Source: Purshia tridentata (Eukaryota; Streptophyta; Magnoliopsida; Rosales; Rosaceae). Taken from it: DNA of 64,000 nt. Positions 11,925 to 23,845 of the stretch are shown piece by piece (the stretch's first letter is position 1; every line of letters begins with the position of its first letter). A program made the translations under genes and the position numbers. The stretch spans positions 1-64,000 of the forward strand of contig QANT01008368.1 in assembly GCA_003254885.1 (NCBI GenBank), given 5' to 3'. Below the pieces are notes generated by a model. It saw only the letters and a program-made list of their open reading frames with translations. It did no database searches and was not told the origin of the DNA.

Positions 11925-12390
11925 TCCACTATCAACCATGCAAATCAAGAATCTTTTGGCTAGCTTCTTCCCAACGACCCAAGTTGCATAAACCATGAAG
12001 CAAAATATTTAGATAAAAAGCATGAGGTTGAAGACCATTTTTAAGGGTAAATTCTAAAACCGAAAAATTCAATTTCACCCGATTCAGAAAAAACAAGTAA
12101 TTGATAACAGTATTCATGGTACTGACATCAGTTTGAATTTAGTACAACCCAGTTACCCATCAACATCAATTGTTTAAACATCAAAACAACATTTGGTCCA
12201 AAAAAAAAAAAAAAAACATCAAAACAACAGTAGCATACTGCTTCATCTTAGAGAGTGCGCCAAACAAACGATTAAATTCCCAAATAGAGGGAATGGGTTT
12301 CATTAGAATCATGGAATTAAAGAAACCCAATGCTTCATCTAACCCAACAGAGTACCAGATTTGCATCGTTTTCAAGTATGGATTGCACAT
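11925..12390 (-). pseudogene. Rf-like pentatricopeptide repeat (PPR) gene fragment
   Basis: On the minus strand, 12181-12390 encodes a segment with DEALGFFNSMI and EFNRLFGALSKMKQYATVV. Positions 11932-12117 encode NRVKLNFSVLEFTLKNGLQP followed by LLHGLCNLGRWEEA. Both are characteristic of P-class PPR proteins of the Restorer-of-fertility-like group, which are mitochondrial RNA-binding proteins of roughly 600 residues. Only about three repeats survive. The start, the targeting peptide and most repeats are missing. The two parts are separated by a poly-A-containing insertion (12192-12215), and stop codons follow at the downstream end near 11930. It lies just downstream of the bHLH gene on the same strand. 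It is a dead fragment. Confidence 0.7.
12178..12229 (+). mobile_element. Ultrashort poly-A retroinsertion with 14-bp duplication
   Basis: ACATCAAAACAACA occurs at 12178-12191 and again at 12216-12229. Between them lie only TTTGGTCC and a run of 16 A. A direct repeat of this length beside a poly-A tail is the mark of LINE-driven target-primed insertion, here of an almost fully 5'-truncated product. It interrupts the PPR fragment. Slippage plus local duplication is a less likely alternative. Confidence 0.5.
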
Positions 12391-12863
12391 CGCCCTACTT
12401 GGTTATCTGATGTACTTGTTTCTCATAATTGCTAAATAGACTACATCTTTTTGGAGGAAAGAAACAAAAAAACAAGAATGTACACCGGCCAGTATTGCAA
12501 TTAATTTTCAGCATTCCATAAAACAGCTTGGAAATATAGTTAGCAACAAAAGGAAGAAAGGAACTGTATATTACACAATATTCATTCAGTGGAAGAAACA
12601 AACTTGAATTATTTGATGACCTAGAAAACAATGGTTATTATATGTACAACTTTTACCAAGAACACATGGTGATTCGGATCACTACAAGAGGTGCAAGAAA
12701 AATTTCCCTCATACGCATTTGAGTCAATTTCTCTACTTCAGCAATATGAAGTCTAACCTGGTTATGCAACAAAATTAGTGTAGCTTCGGTTGCTGCTACC
12801 TTCTTGACCCCCTTTAACCTTGGACCTCCGTAGTTGCTTGCTTCACTGTTACTTTAGGAAACA

Positions 12864-15800
12864 TTATGAGGTTGGTTTGCAGCCGCAAGTGCAATTTTCA
12901 AGATCATTGTGAAGATCCTGTGAGAGATCGAGTAGGGAAATGAAAGAAAATATTATAAATGAGATTTGTGGAAGAAATGGAAGGACAGTCCAATGCTTAA
13001 AATTCTAAACATATACATGCTTATTAAACTAGAATCTAAACAAGCAAGAATTCGAGTGACCAAAAATTGGAGTCAACAGGAATTGAAGTGAGCAAAAATC
13101 AGAGTGAGAATGAGCATTCTCATTAACCTATTTACTAACAAAGAAATGGAAGGACAGTCCAATGCTTAAAATTCTTATCATATAAATGTTTATTAAACTA
13201 GAATCTAAACGAGCAGGAATTGGAGTGAACAAGAATCAGAATGAGAATGAGCATTCTCATTAACCTATTTACTAACCATCATAAATTAATTTTTATACTT
13301 ACTATTACAATTTACTAGACTTTTGGCATATGCTTAAACTGTTTAATTATAATTTTTAAAAATTATTTAATATTATTTATTTTTTAGCTAATTATTTTAA
13401 AAAAATTTAAAAACTTTATAACTCCCCACTCTTCACCTAATAAGGTGGTGGAGTGTTTTTGTTTTTATTTCTTATTATTTTTAATAGTTAATTTTACATT
13501 TGTACCCTTAATCTTATTAGATTAGTTTAATCTAACTCTTTAGTTTAGTCAAAGGTTATTTGGGAAAACCATAATTTGGTGAAGTTTGAAACACCAAATC
13601 CTCCTCTTGGCTTTATAATATTAAAGATAATATTTTAGAAATATCACTATCAGGAGAAAAGATGTTGTATTTTAAAATAAAGGGTGTTTTAATATTAGTA
13701 TAATTTATTTATCTATAATAAAGGGCATTTTTGAATTTTTATTAAAAATATGAGGGCATTTTGGTTATAAAAATGTCCACTCCCATTCCCCCTCCTCCAA
13801 TCCCACCTCCTTCTAAGGAGTCCCAATCAAACAAAATTAAGAATTCCACTCCTAATTTTGGTGGTCCCTACCTCCACTCCCATTTCCCCCAGTAAACAAG
13901 AAAATTCGAATTGGAATTGGAATGATTCCCATGTGTTGTAATCACAAGAATGGGAATCATTCCACTCCTTTTTGTAAACATGCCTATATAATATTAGTGA
14001 GATCAAAAGTTAAACTTTATATCAATAATAAAATTCTAATCAATCGATAAATCTACTAGGAACACTCTAATTTATGCACATGCACAAGTTTAACAATGGA
14101 AATGAAAATAGTAATGAAATTCCCAAAAATATATGAACAAATCTTGGTAAATATGTTTTACAATAATATTATTCTTACCACATTTTTATACCATATTCTT
14201 TAGTAATCATAGAGGAAAACCCAAAAAACACATATATAACATGCAAGGGTATAGAGCAATTCTTTTACTAGCAAACAAAGTTTGCATATAAGATAAGTCT
14301 TGAAGTTGGCAGCACATTTTTGAAGTAACAATTTACAAACCTGGACTTGATTTTGAAGGCCTTTGATATGTTGTACGGCCAAGTCCAACATGTCTGCATA
14401 GCTTGTTTGCTGGAGAAAAGTTCACAGGTATTAAATATGCAATAGGTTTCATAATGAGGCATCATAAAGTTACAATAAAATGCTCAACACAGTTATGTCC
14501 ATATGAACACTAAAGTTGGAATATACTAAAATGGTCATCCAAACCTGGTCCGGACAGGTCTTATAAGGGGAGTACTTTACGTCAATCCTATACAAGAAAA
14601 TTTTCATGCATAAAGGATTCCCGTATTTGATCCCTTACAAACAAGCTTTTCTTTCTATATTGGCATAAAGAATTCCCGTAAAGGATCCGGTCCGGACCAG
14701 GTGTGGATGACCTGGGTGTAGATGTGAGAATCCTTGTACTAACATGGGCTACTAGAAAATTGTAGTTGTTTGTTTGTATTAACTAGTCTAACATGGGAGT
14801 AATGGTTCAAATAAAATTGCAAACAGATTTACTCATGCACCGAATATTGAAGCAAAGCAGCTGCCCGCATAACAATGACATTGGGAAACTATCTCAGGAT
14901 TAAAGTCCATCATACATTGTTTTAAATTTCAAGTTAAACATATATTCATTAAATTATTTGATCGTTTTACACAAACCATAAGATCTGATGTGAGTAGATT
15001 GACAAAAGCTAATTATTTACTCTTTCTTTATACTTCTTTGAAATTTGGAATTGAGAGTTTAATTGGGAGAAGTTGCCATAGTCTGAATTGTACATCCATG
15101 CAAATTCCACCACTACATAACAATAAAAATAAAAACATAACAATAAAAACTTTTGAGAAACGCCCTCTCACTGATTAAAATATAAAAGTAGACAGAGTAC
15201 AGGAATTAAGAGTTCAACTAGATTGTACATGCTTCATAAGAAGTGATGAGCACCATATTTACACTTTTGCATAGTGATTCCAATAACTTAATATATCATT
15301 TTTAGCACTGCATAAGTTAGAAAAAATCACCGGTTTTTTATTTTCTTCTGCTTATGACACCAACACTAATTTAATCTGAAATTAAGTTTCTTTATCATGA
15401 ATTCCTGAACTATTTGAGAAACAAATTGGTACATTTCATGATTTGACATTGGTCTAGTGGGATTATCTTTCAAAGAAACTGAAAATTTAAATCTGTAACA
15501 TGAACTTAGTGAAGGAAATTGGAGCATCCAACCCAAAACCAATTAGCAATAGGAGAAGCTTGAGACCCTTAAAAGCATTCATTCCAACATGGGACAACAC
15601 AAACCACATTCTCACGCTCTCGAGCATGTGGCATCACTTAAGCCAAAACACGTGGACAACTCACGTTGGGTGACATGTAGCACGTTTGGCCACTCGGCCT
15701 AACACACATAGGTGAACCTTGCTCTGATACCATGAAGAAAATTAGAGCATCCAATCCAAAACCAAATGAGAATAAGAGGATAGGCCCAAGACCCTTATAA

Positions 15801-18800
15801 GCACTTATACAAGGTTAGAATTTTTCAATGTTGGATGACACACTCCACATTCTCACTGGAATTTGGTTTAGAATGTTATAAACAACCAAAAAGGTTGTCA
15901 ACCTTAACTGTTTCAAGATGACTTGGGACCCATAATTCCAACGAACCAATATAATTTTTTCTAATGAATTAGAAATACTAAATGCTCTGGAACTAAAAAT
16001 GCACGGCAATGTCAGTTCAAGATCAACATGTCAAGACCAAATATATGATGCCAGTAACATTCAGCCATCCAGATTTACAAGAGTCATCAATTATTACCTT
16101 ATCCATGTTAGGAACAAGGTCTTGTAGCTTTTTTAACTTCCCGCTTATTCTAGTTCTTCTCTCCTGTACATATAAACAAAAGATACAAGTCAGCAGTACA
16201 GAAAGATACACTACAAAAAAAAAAAAATTCTTTTTGTAGCATTAATTAATAGCATTTTTCTAAAAATGCTATAAAAAATTACCTATTATAGCATTTTTAA
16301 TAAAATGTCATAGTATTCTATATAACTCTAACATTTTTATAACTTATATTTGTTAAAGGTTAAAAAAATTTCTATAGCATGACCTAACTTAACAATGGAT
16401 AAAATGCTATAAAATAGTTACTAGTTTAGAGCATTTTTTAGCTGTAATAAAAAGTAATTTTCTAGTAGTGATAAACATAAACTACATATTAAGAAGCAAT
16501 TTCACCTCACTTTCTCTAAGTCTCGGTATAGATATGAGATAATGGCATATTGACAACATTCTCACCATGCAAGTGAGATGCACTATAACATATTCACAAT
16601 TTATTGCACGCCACACTGTGGGGCTACTATGAAACTAACAATTGTTAAACCAATCGAATTGATATGAAGAAAAAAGATAATTTGTATCTGTCCTTTTAAG
16701 AACATATAAATGTGCATGGTAGGATACCTACGCTATTTTTTTTCTATCTACACTTAAGTGCATCTTTTGTGGTTTTTAAAGTACTACTACATATGTAACA
16801 GCAGAAGAAAAACGATCACCATCTTATACCTCTCCACTTCTTTCACTTTCCATAAATCTGTTGGTATCACCTTGCTACTGTCCACCCTTGACTACTTTGA
16901 CTACTATATATCATACCAGAGCTCACAATTGCAATATTCATACCATTATGGCACAGCCAGACTCCTATAGTGCTTTGACTACTTTCTAATACAGAACCTA
17001 GCACCACCTGATTGCCTTACTGCACCAACAGTAAGCTGAGTCTTCCTTTTTCTCTGCTTAATCCTGTGAATGTTACTTTGGTGCACTTACCGCACAATAA
17101 TGAACATGTTTGAAGACACCCAAACTATTCACATTCAGTAATAATGAATGCTCTCATTTAATAGAGGTGAAACAATAACATTTACTGGAGCCAATGTTTC
17201 ACCTACGGCACAGTCTGCACAGCTGGTCTGGGTCATGATACCATAAACAATCTGGTGCATCTACTAAGTTCTATCCTAATTCTCATACTGACACCATTGA
17301 AGAACCTCAACTATAAATGCTTGGCTAGAGATAAAACACAATCAAGAGAAAAAGAAAAACAATGGTTCTTGACCCTTATTCCCTTGCATTCCTAGAATCT
17401 GATTCTGCACAACAAACATATCCTAGATGTAAGTGAGAATTTAACAACTAGTTGAATAAGCACTTCAAGGCCGGCCTTGTTTTAGGATTTTATCAACATT
17501 CTTCATTGTGACTGTTTAACTTTCAATATTATGAGCAAGTAGCTTTGAAGGTTTGTACAAGCCAATACTTGTTATGTAAATGGTAGGCCAATCCATCCTA
17601 TAATTTTTCTTGTGAGACTGGAAGGAAGACATCTTAATCCAAACAGCATGGACCTGGACTGGAAATAAATGTGTAGAATCAGTTTTAGGATTCTAGAGAA
17701 AAATTGCACTTCAACATTTCCATGACTAGTGATGATAGCCTTCCATCTCTAGAAATGGTCCCTCTCGTTCATAGTGATTGAATTTTACAAAAAGACACAT
17801 GGACCTAAATGGACCTATTCAATATATTGTGGTTAGGCATGCTGTAAGAAAATCATATTATCTCTTCAATGTTTACTAACCCTTTCTGCAATGCTTCTGG
17901 GATGAGTTGCACAGCCACGCTTAGCACGAATTTTGCAAGGAACAGAATCTTCAGGGATATGTAGTAGTTTCTCTACTGTTGCCATTTCTAAAGTTGTCTG
18001 GGGCAGGCTAAACTGAAATAGAAAATGAATTGAATTATTAAACAGAAAAATTTGCAACTCTTCATGAACCAGAGAGTAAATTTAAAGCAAGTAATCAAGG
18101 TGATGGACTTCCAAAAAAAATTCCATCATAGCCTACAACATGGTACCATTATGATATTATCATAGTTAGAGCTACATTTAGTACATTTGAGGGTTCAATT
18201 CTGTAATCTCGTCTTTTAAAGAGAGAAGAGCTGGAGAAGTATTATCCTCTATCCATTTGAGATGTCAGTCAGAATCACAAAAGAACAGAAAAGCGCATGA
18301 CTGGGATGTAATCGAAATGTAATCCTGTTTTCCTATAGTTCTTCTCGTTTTTTATAAGGAAAATAGTTTAGAACTACAATAGTCATGTTGGCTATAGTTC
18401 TAATTGTTCTTCTTATAAGGAAAATAGGTTAGAGCTGTAGTATTCATGTTGCCTGTAGTTCTAGCCATGATATAATGTAATTAAAAATGTCTTATGATTT
18501 TATGTTACTCATAGATTAATGTGGTCCTTCAATTTCAACATTTTCTTTTCTTTGGTAACATACATAAATAGCATTTTTGAGCTCCGATAAAAAAATTTTT
18601 AATTAGTAATGTGCAAGTTGGTTCATTAGACTAATTGATGCAGATTCAAAGGACCTAAAAAAATTGATTATACTCAAAGTACCTGAGATTCTAAAGCATT
18701 GAGGCAGTTATACAAGTCGCCATCCATATTTTTAGCACGTTTGCTTGGTGGAGCCGAAAAGACAATAGAATTGGTATTATCCCAGGAGTCCATCCCAAAG

Positions 18801-21076
18801 CTAGTAGTGGGATAAGAATGCATGGCACTATGGTGGCCGCTGTTAGAGCTAACACCTTCGACAGCATTTTCACTTACTTCAGAGATTTGAGAAAGAGAAT
18901 CTTGCCTAGTGAAGCTCAACTGAGACTTTAACCTTGTTACTCCATGGCCGCCATTAGTGCCACCTTGTGAGCTATAGCTTCCAGCTCCCCTTGTAACTGA
19001 AAATCCACCTGTTCACATTGTTGAAAATGAAAGCTGATCTTTAAACCCATTTTGGTGATGATAATCATCATGATCATGACCATGAAGATAATTACTATGC
19101 CATTAAAAGTAACATCTATAACATGTTAGACCCTTGAATACCATGAACACAGTTTAGTGGAAGCCTATTATATTTCACAAATTAACATAAAATTTCACTT
19201 TGACTAATCAATAAACAACATGAACAAGGGTGTCAAAAAGATGAGATATTTTTCTCTTTGGGTGAATACATTCCTATTTTAGAAGTTTCATTAAACCTAA
19301 ACTTCTCTCTTTCCAGCAGTAGTATACTTTTTTGAGGTCTCGAAATATTACTGAATCGAAATTATCAAAATTTTGTTAAAAATTTCAATTATTTTAGTCA
19401 AAATTTCCAACGAAATCAAAAACCTTTCGAAATTTTATCGAATCCGAAATTTAATTCCTTGGATTATACTAACTTTTAAAAAAAAAAAAATGAATTTTCA
19501 ACGAAAGATTAGTCAAAATTTCCAACGAAATCAAAAACCTTTCAAAATTTTATCGAAATCCGAAATTTAATTCCTTGGATTATACTAACTTTTAAAAAAA
19601 TAAAAAAATGAATTTTCAGCGAAAGATTATAAAAATGAATTAAACAAACTTATAAATAAAACAGTAATTTACCAAGTAAATAATATAGAAAATTACATTT
19701 AAATCAATAAAACATTTCAATATTACATAATGATCAATGTAAATTTTATTTACCTATAAAGATCAATGAATTTTAAAATTATATCTCACTTTAGTCACTA
19801 ACTCCAATCCAATTTTGGTCAATATTGACTAAAATGAAATTATAAAAAAACATATTAATTGAAATGTAATTGTGAAAAGTTGTATTGATTTATTTGTAAT
19901 TAACCCATCATAAATAATATAATCACACAAAATTCAATCTTAGTTGGTACGCGTCTTGAAGAGTCAAAGTGAAAGCACTTAGATTAAGAAGATATAAAGC
20001 AAAGAAAATCAGATAACAAGCAATAAGCAACACACTTCTCTCCCATGTTCATTGTAAATTTTCCAAACATAATAATTACTTCCATTGCAAAAATAAAAAA
20101 TAAAAAATAGTGACTTGACAAACATCATCATCCTTCAATATGAGTATGTGACCCATCCTAAAAATTAATATCAAAAATAGATAAATAAAAATAATAATGG
20201 AAAAGACACCTACCCAACACAAGCTTACACGTGATTCAGGGGCTTTGTCCAGGTTGATGTGAATAAAATCAAATTTTCTTTCTTTCTTTCTTTTTGTTTG
20301 TCCAAAAAGAGGTTTTTATGGTTTGTTTGCCTACCTCAAAATTAACGCACACAGGATAAGGACTGAAGAATGTTATTTTCGTAATTTAAACGAACCTCAA
20401 GGGACATTTTAGTCAATTAAGTCTAAGGTCAATGTCTACTTCCCCAGACCCACTTGGAGCTTAGCTAGGACTAGAGGCCTAGGAGTGAGTGAATCGTCAG
20501 GTGACAGTCAAAAACCCAAAAACACCCCTATGCAAACAACGCGACAACCTCCACCAACTAAGGACAAAAGTGTCATTGCAAAAATCCAGTTGAAAAAAGG
20601 AAGCACAAAGGCGTACCATTATTATCAGTAGCGGTGAGATGGCTGAGGAAGCCAGCTGGGGAGCTCCGCTGACGAACCAAAGCCGCCGACGAAGTGCAAG
20701 ACGAAGTTGACGAAGATCCAATCGCGGCAGCCGCGGCGTCGGCCATCTCATTATTCAGACCGTACGATCGGAGCAACGGCTTGGTGTTCCTATGAGTACC
20801 GTTGGATGAGTTGACTTTGAAGGTTGACTCAGATGTGGTGAGGGAGGAGGAGTCGCCTTCTCCTCCTCCGCCGGAGAAGTAGTGGCCGACTAAGGAGGTG
20901 TGAGGTTGGTGAGATCGGAAGGGGGAGAATTCGCGGTCGGCGACGGCGCCGATGACGGAATCGACGGTGGAGGTTAGGAGGGAGCCCGGGGCGGAGCCAT
21001 AGCGGGTGAGGCCGCTTGGGCTTGGGCTTGGGCCCATGGGCTTTTGGGATGGGGAGGATGAGCTTGAGTGGTACAT
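12864..21076 (-). CDS. bHLH128-like: bHLH transcription factor, bHLH128/AKS2-like
   Basis: Six coding exons on the minus strand: 20617-21076, 18683-19008, 17881-18012, 16098-16163, 14341-14409, 12864-12917. All introns are GT-AG and in phase, giving 368 residues. The N terminus has the family signature LTRYGSAPGS and later VRQRSSPAGF. Exon 2 carries LKSQLSFTRQDSL and PSKRAKNMD. Exon 3 carries PEDSVPCKIRAKRGCATHPR, leading into the basic region (HPRSIAER, about 299-306). Exons 4-5 complete the helix-loop-helix (RRTRISGKLKKLQDL, then QTSYADMLDLAVQHIKGLQ). The last exon ends CTCGCKPTS. Arabidopsis relatives (bHLH128/AKS2, FBH group) are nuclear E-box regulators of K+ channel and flowering genes. 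I chose the ATG at 21076 to match the family start (MYxSSSS). An in-frame ATG lies upstream at 21223. Confidence 0.92.
12974..13275. repeat. Tandem duplication in bHLH intron 5
   Basis: A unit beginning GAAATGGAAGGACAGTCC and ending ATTAACCTATTTACTAAC occurs at 12974-13142 and again, shortened internally, at 13143-13275. Each holds a small palindrome, GAATGAGCATTCTC. To the right, about 13730-13990 carries GGAATGATTCC/GGAATCATTCC inverted motifs and ends with TTTGTAAACATG, typical of plant hAT-like MITE ends. The whole stretch may therefore be part of one decayed DNA element. Confidence 0.55.
14533..14712. mobile_element. MITE with inverted repeats in bHLH intron 5
   Basis: The left end GGTCATCCAAACCTGGTCC and the right end GGACCAGGTGTGGATGACC are inverted copies with a single mismatch across 19 bp, 180 bp apart overall. 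Each includes the palindrome GTCCGGAC or a close form of it. No clear target duplication was found, so the superfamily is unassigned. The element is CpG-richer than the surrounding intron. Confidence 0.6.
15510..15855 (-). mobile_element. TRIM (miniature LTR retrotransposon) in bHLH intron 4
   Basis: Two diverged direct repeats of about 105-123 bp (15510-15614 and 15733-15855) bound a 118-bp interior. On the minus strand each repeat starts TGAGAATGTGG and ends TTCA. The right-hand one is followed immediately by TGGTATCAGAGC, the primer-binding site for initiator Met-tRNA. There is no coding capacity. LTR length, PBS and total size fit a Terminal-repeat Retrotransposon In Miniature. The repeats differ at many positions and no target duplication remains, so this is an old fossil. 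Confidence 0.75.
15733..15855 (-). repeat. TRIM 5' LTR (minus orientation)
   Basis: Terminal repeat of the TRIM, adjacent on its left to the inverted PBS GCTCTGATACCA (15721-15732). Its partner is 15510-15614. Confidence 0.7.
16209..16470. mobile_element. CACTA-type MITE in bHLH intron 3, TSD ATA
   Basis: The element begins CACTACAAAA and ends TTTTCTAGTAGTG and is flanked by ATA on both sides (16206-16208 and 16471-16473). CACTA termini with a 3-bp target duplication are diagnostic of the CACTA (En/Spm) superfamily. Inside, TAGCATTTTT and AAAATGCTAT recur in both orientations, as expected of subterminal transposase-binding repeats. At 262 bp it has no transposase and depends on a partner elsewhere. 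Confidence 0.85.
19395..19624. repeat. Tandem duplication, 115-bp unit, bHLH intron 1
   Basis: Two adjacent copies (19395-19509 and 19510-19624) begin TAGTCAAAATTTCCAACGAA and end with an A-rich run and GAATTTTCARCGAAAGAT. They differ at only a few positions. A short Mutator-like MITE ending in TTTGTAATTAACCC at about 19907 follows. Confidence 0.8.
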
Positions 21077-21110
21077 GTATGTATGTAGGGAGCAGCTGCT
21101 TCTGGTTTTA

Positions 21111-21131
21111 GAGAGAGAGAGAGAGAGAGAG
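21111..21131. repeat. (GA)n microsatellite in the bHLH 5' leader
   Basis: About ten GA units, read as CT on the transcribed strand, lie 35 bp upstream of the chosen start codon. CT-rich leaders are common in plant genes. The in-frame upstream extension would translate this run as alternating Ser-Leu, which argues for the downstream ATG. Confidence 0.85.
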
Positions 21132-21825
21132 GCAAAAAAAGGGAAGATCGTTTTTTTTGGAAAGGAAGATGGATGAGGAAGGATTGCTTGTTGGGGAAAT
21201 TCTAAGGGGAGTGATAACATCACCTGCGGGTGACGGGATTCTTTTAGGTCACCCTTTGGAGAATCTTAAAGGGTAGTCAGAGGCTCAGAGTAAGTGGTGA
21301 GTTTAGTACACGTGCGCCAACCTTTTCTTGGTTCCTTCCTTTTTAGTTTTTTCCAGCTTTGCATTTGCATTTTGCATTTCTTCGTATCTTTGTTTTTCTA
21401 TTTTAGACCAAACCTTCCAAGTAGTCCTCGGACCTATTGGGCTAAAAAAGGTAAAGCATTTGGTTACTTGATATTATGCCTTTATTGTTTTTGAGATTGT
21501 TGCATGTTTGCCCTTTCTTACATTTGGACATTAAATATGTGGGTTTTTTATTTTATTTATTACAATGGTTGGCAAATACCAAGAACAAAGAGATTACATG
21601 TCTTTTTTATTAAGTGTGCCCAAAATCAACTTCATTTACAATTGTTAGGTAATACAGTTGAAAAAGTCATGGAATTACCCACCTTGCACTTAAGTTAGAT
21701 TTTCTTCCCTAATAAAAGAAATATAAACTTCATTTAAGCATATACACAAGTAAGAGTATTGGTACATATACACGTAATAAAAATAATATTGTTGTGATAA
21801 ATGTAACACAACATAGATAAATAAA
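21132..21825. other. Promoter side of the bHLH gene, no other gene
   Basis: This 694-bp stretch should hold the 5' leader start and proximal promoter of the minus-strand bHLH gene. I could not fix a TATA box or transcription start. An ACACGTGCGC at about 21308 contains a CACGTG G-box core. No exon was recognised. Confidence 0.35.
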
Positions 21826-22464
21826 AGGGTTAATTACATAAAAATCAATAAAATAATTTTTAATTTCATAATGGTCAATGTATTATTTCAATAATGAGCA
21901 CTGACTAAAACGTAATAAAATAAAAATAAATAGTAATAACTAGACTTAAAACATAGGTGTATTTACGTTCTTTGTCACTTTGCTTGCATATTAATGTCAT
22001 CGTTAATGTCTCATAATTATAAAAATTACAAAGAAGTCAATAATAACCACAAGTTGACACATGACAAAATTAACATAATAAATCAACTAACATTTGTTTT
22101 AGACAAATTTTACTATTGATCAACTAGTATTAATAAGGGTTAATTACATAAAAATCAATAAAATAATTGCTAATTCCATAATAGTCAATACATTATCTAA
22201 ATAATGGGTACTGACTAAAATGTAATAAAATAAAAATAAAGAGTAACAACTAGACTTAAAACATAGGTGTATTTACGTTTCTTACTATTTTGCTTACATA
22301 TTAGTGACATCATCAATGTCTTATAATTATAAAAATTACAAAGAGGTCAATAATAACTACAAGCTGACACATGACAAAATTAACATAATAAATTACCTAA
22401 CATTTGTAAAATGACAACAAATGTTATTTTAGACAAATTCTACGACTGATCAGTTAGTGTTAAT
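21826..22464. repeat. Tandem duplication, about 309-bp unit
   Basis: Two adjacent copies each begin AAGGGTTAATTACATAAAAA and end AGTRTTAAT. The second copy contains a small extra segment near 22400-22425. Similarity is high through the body, so the duplication is younger than the element. Confidence 0.8.
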
Positions 22465-23280
22465 AACGTATAAGCTTCTTCTTTTTCTTTTCTTTTTTTC
22501 ATTTCCACCTTTTTTTTCTTTACATCTTGTTTCTCTTTATACTCTTATTTAAGATGCATATTTCAGTTTTTTTCCTTTTATCCCTTTTTTTACTGCAACA
22601 TGTAAGCTTTTTTATTTTTTATTTTTTTTAATTTTTTCATTTATCTCATTTTTTCCCTTCCATCTTATTTTAGTTCATCCTTTTGTTTAAAACACATATT
22701 AGATATATGCAATGTACATATTAAACACTATTTTTTATTGAAAATCGTTGCACAGTTTCTAAAACATATTAGTGGCAGTGTCTAATATATTGATTTCAAA
22801 TAGGAAATTGTTGCACAGTTTCAGAAACATATTAGACACTGTCAGGTAGTGTGCATATTATACTGAAATTTAATACATACACTGTCTAACAGTGTCTGTC
22901 TAATCAAACATAGTTGACTGGCAAAAAATAAACTCACAAGGGCTAAGTATACTCTTAGATTTATAGAAATATAAGTATAAGTCCAAATACTTTGAAAATT
23001 GGTTGAATAATTTTAGACATATAAAGGTTCATTCACAAAAAATATCAATTGTTTTGGAGCTGTGGATTAGTATAGTTTCATTAATCAATCTAGCCTAAGA
23101 TTTAGGAGTAATGCTCATCCTCCAAATCCAAAAGTTGAGTAATTAATGTCCCACAACCTCAAATCATATGATCTACTGTACAAAAACCAATCCACAAAGG
23201 TCTAACATCATTCCATTAATCTCGATTTAGGTTGAAATCATAAAGAACACAATAGAGGTTAAAAAATCAGATATGCAAAA

Positions 23281-23845
23281 GAAAATAGTTGCTAGCTGAT
23301 AGATTTCAGAAATTCAGGGTAAACATAGAAAATGCATAATTAATGCATCTGGGGTCCGATTAAGGTGATCTTGGTCTTGAAATAACCACTAGGGTGTCTA
23401 GTTTCTGCTTACCAAAAATCAGATCAAAACTCTTTGTCAAACAGTACAGTTTTCAAAATCATTGTCTCGGGGTCAAAACAGTGAATGTGTGACAGTGTTT
23501 ATGGGAGAAAGGAAAATAGTTGCTAGCTGATAGATTTCAGAAATTCAAGTTCAATTTAGAAAATTCATAACTAATGCATCTGAGGTCCGATTAAGGTGAT
23601 AGACAGTGTCTATGGGAGAAAAGAAAATAGTTACTACCTGATAGATTTCAAAAATTCAAGTTCAATTTAGAAAATACATAACTAATGCATCTGAGATCCG
23701 ATTAAGGTGATCTTGGTCTTAAAATGACCATTAAGATGTCTAGTTTCTGCTTACTAAAAACCAAATCAAAACTCTTTATTAAACAGTACAGTTTTCAATA
23801 TCATTGTCTCGGGGTCATAACAGTATATGTGTGACAGTGTCTATA
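23281..23845. repeat. Three-copy tandem array, 231/111/about 222 bp
   Basis: Units at 23281-23511, 23512-23622 and 23623-23845 all begin GAAAATAGTTRCTASCTGAT and run through GATGCATCTGRGRTCCGATT-like sequence. The outer two continue to GTCTCGGGGTCA and GTGTGACAGTGT. The middle unit lacks the central part. No coding potential. Confidence 0.8.
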
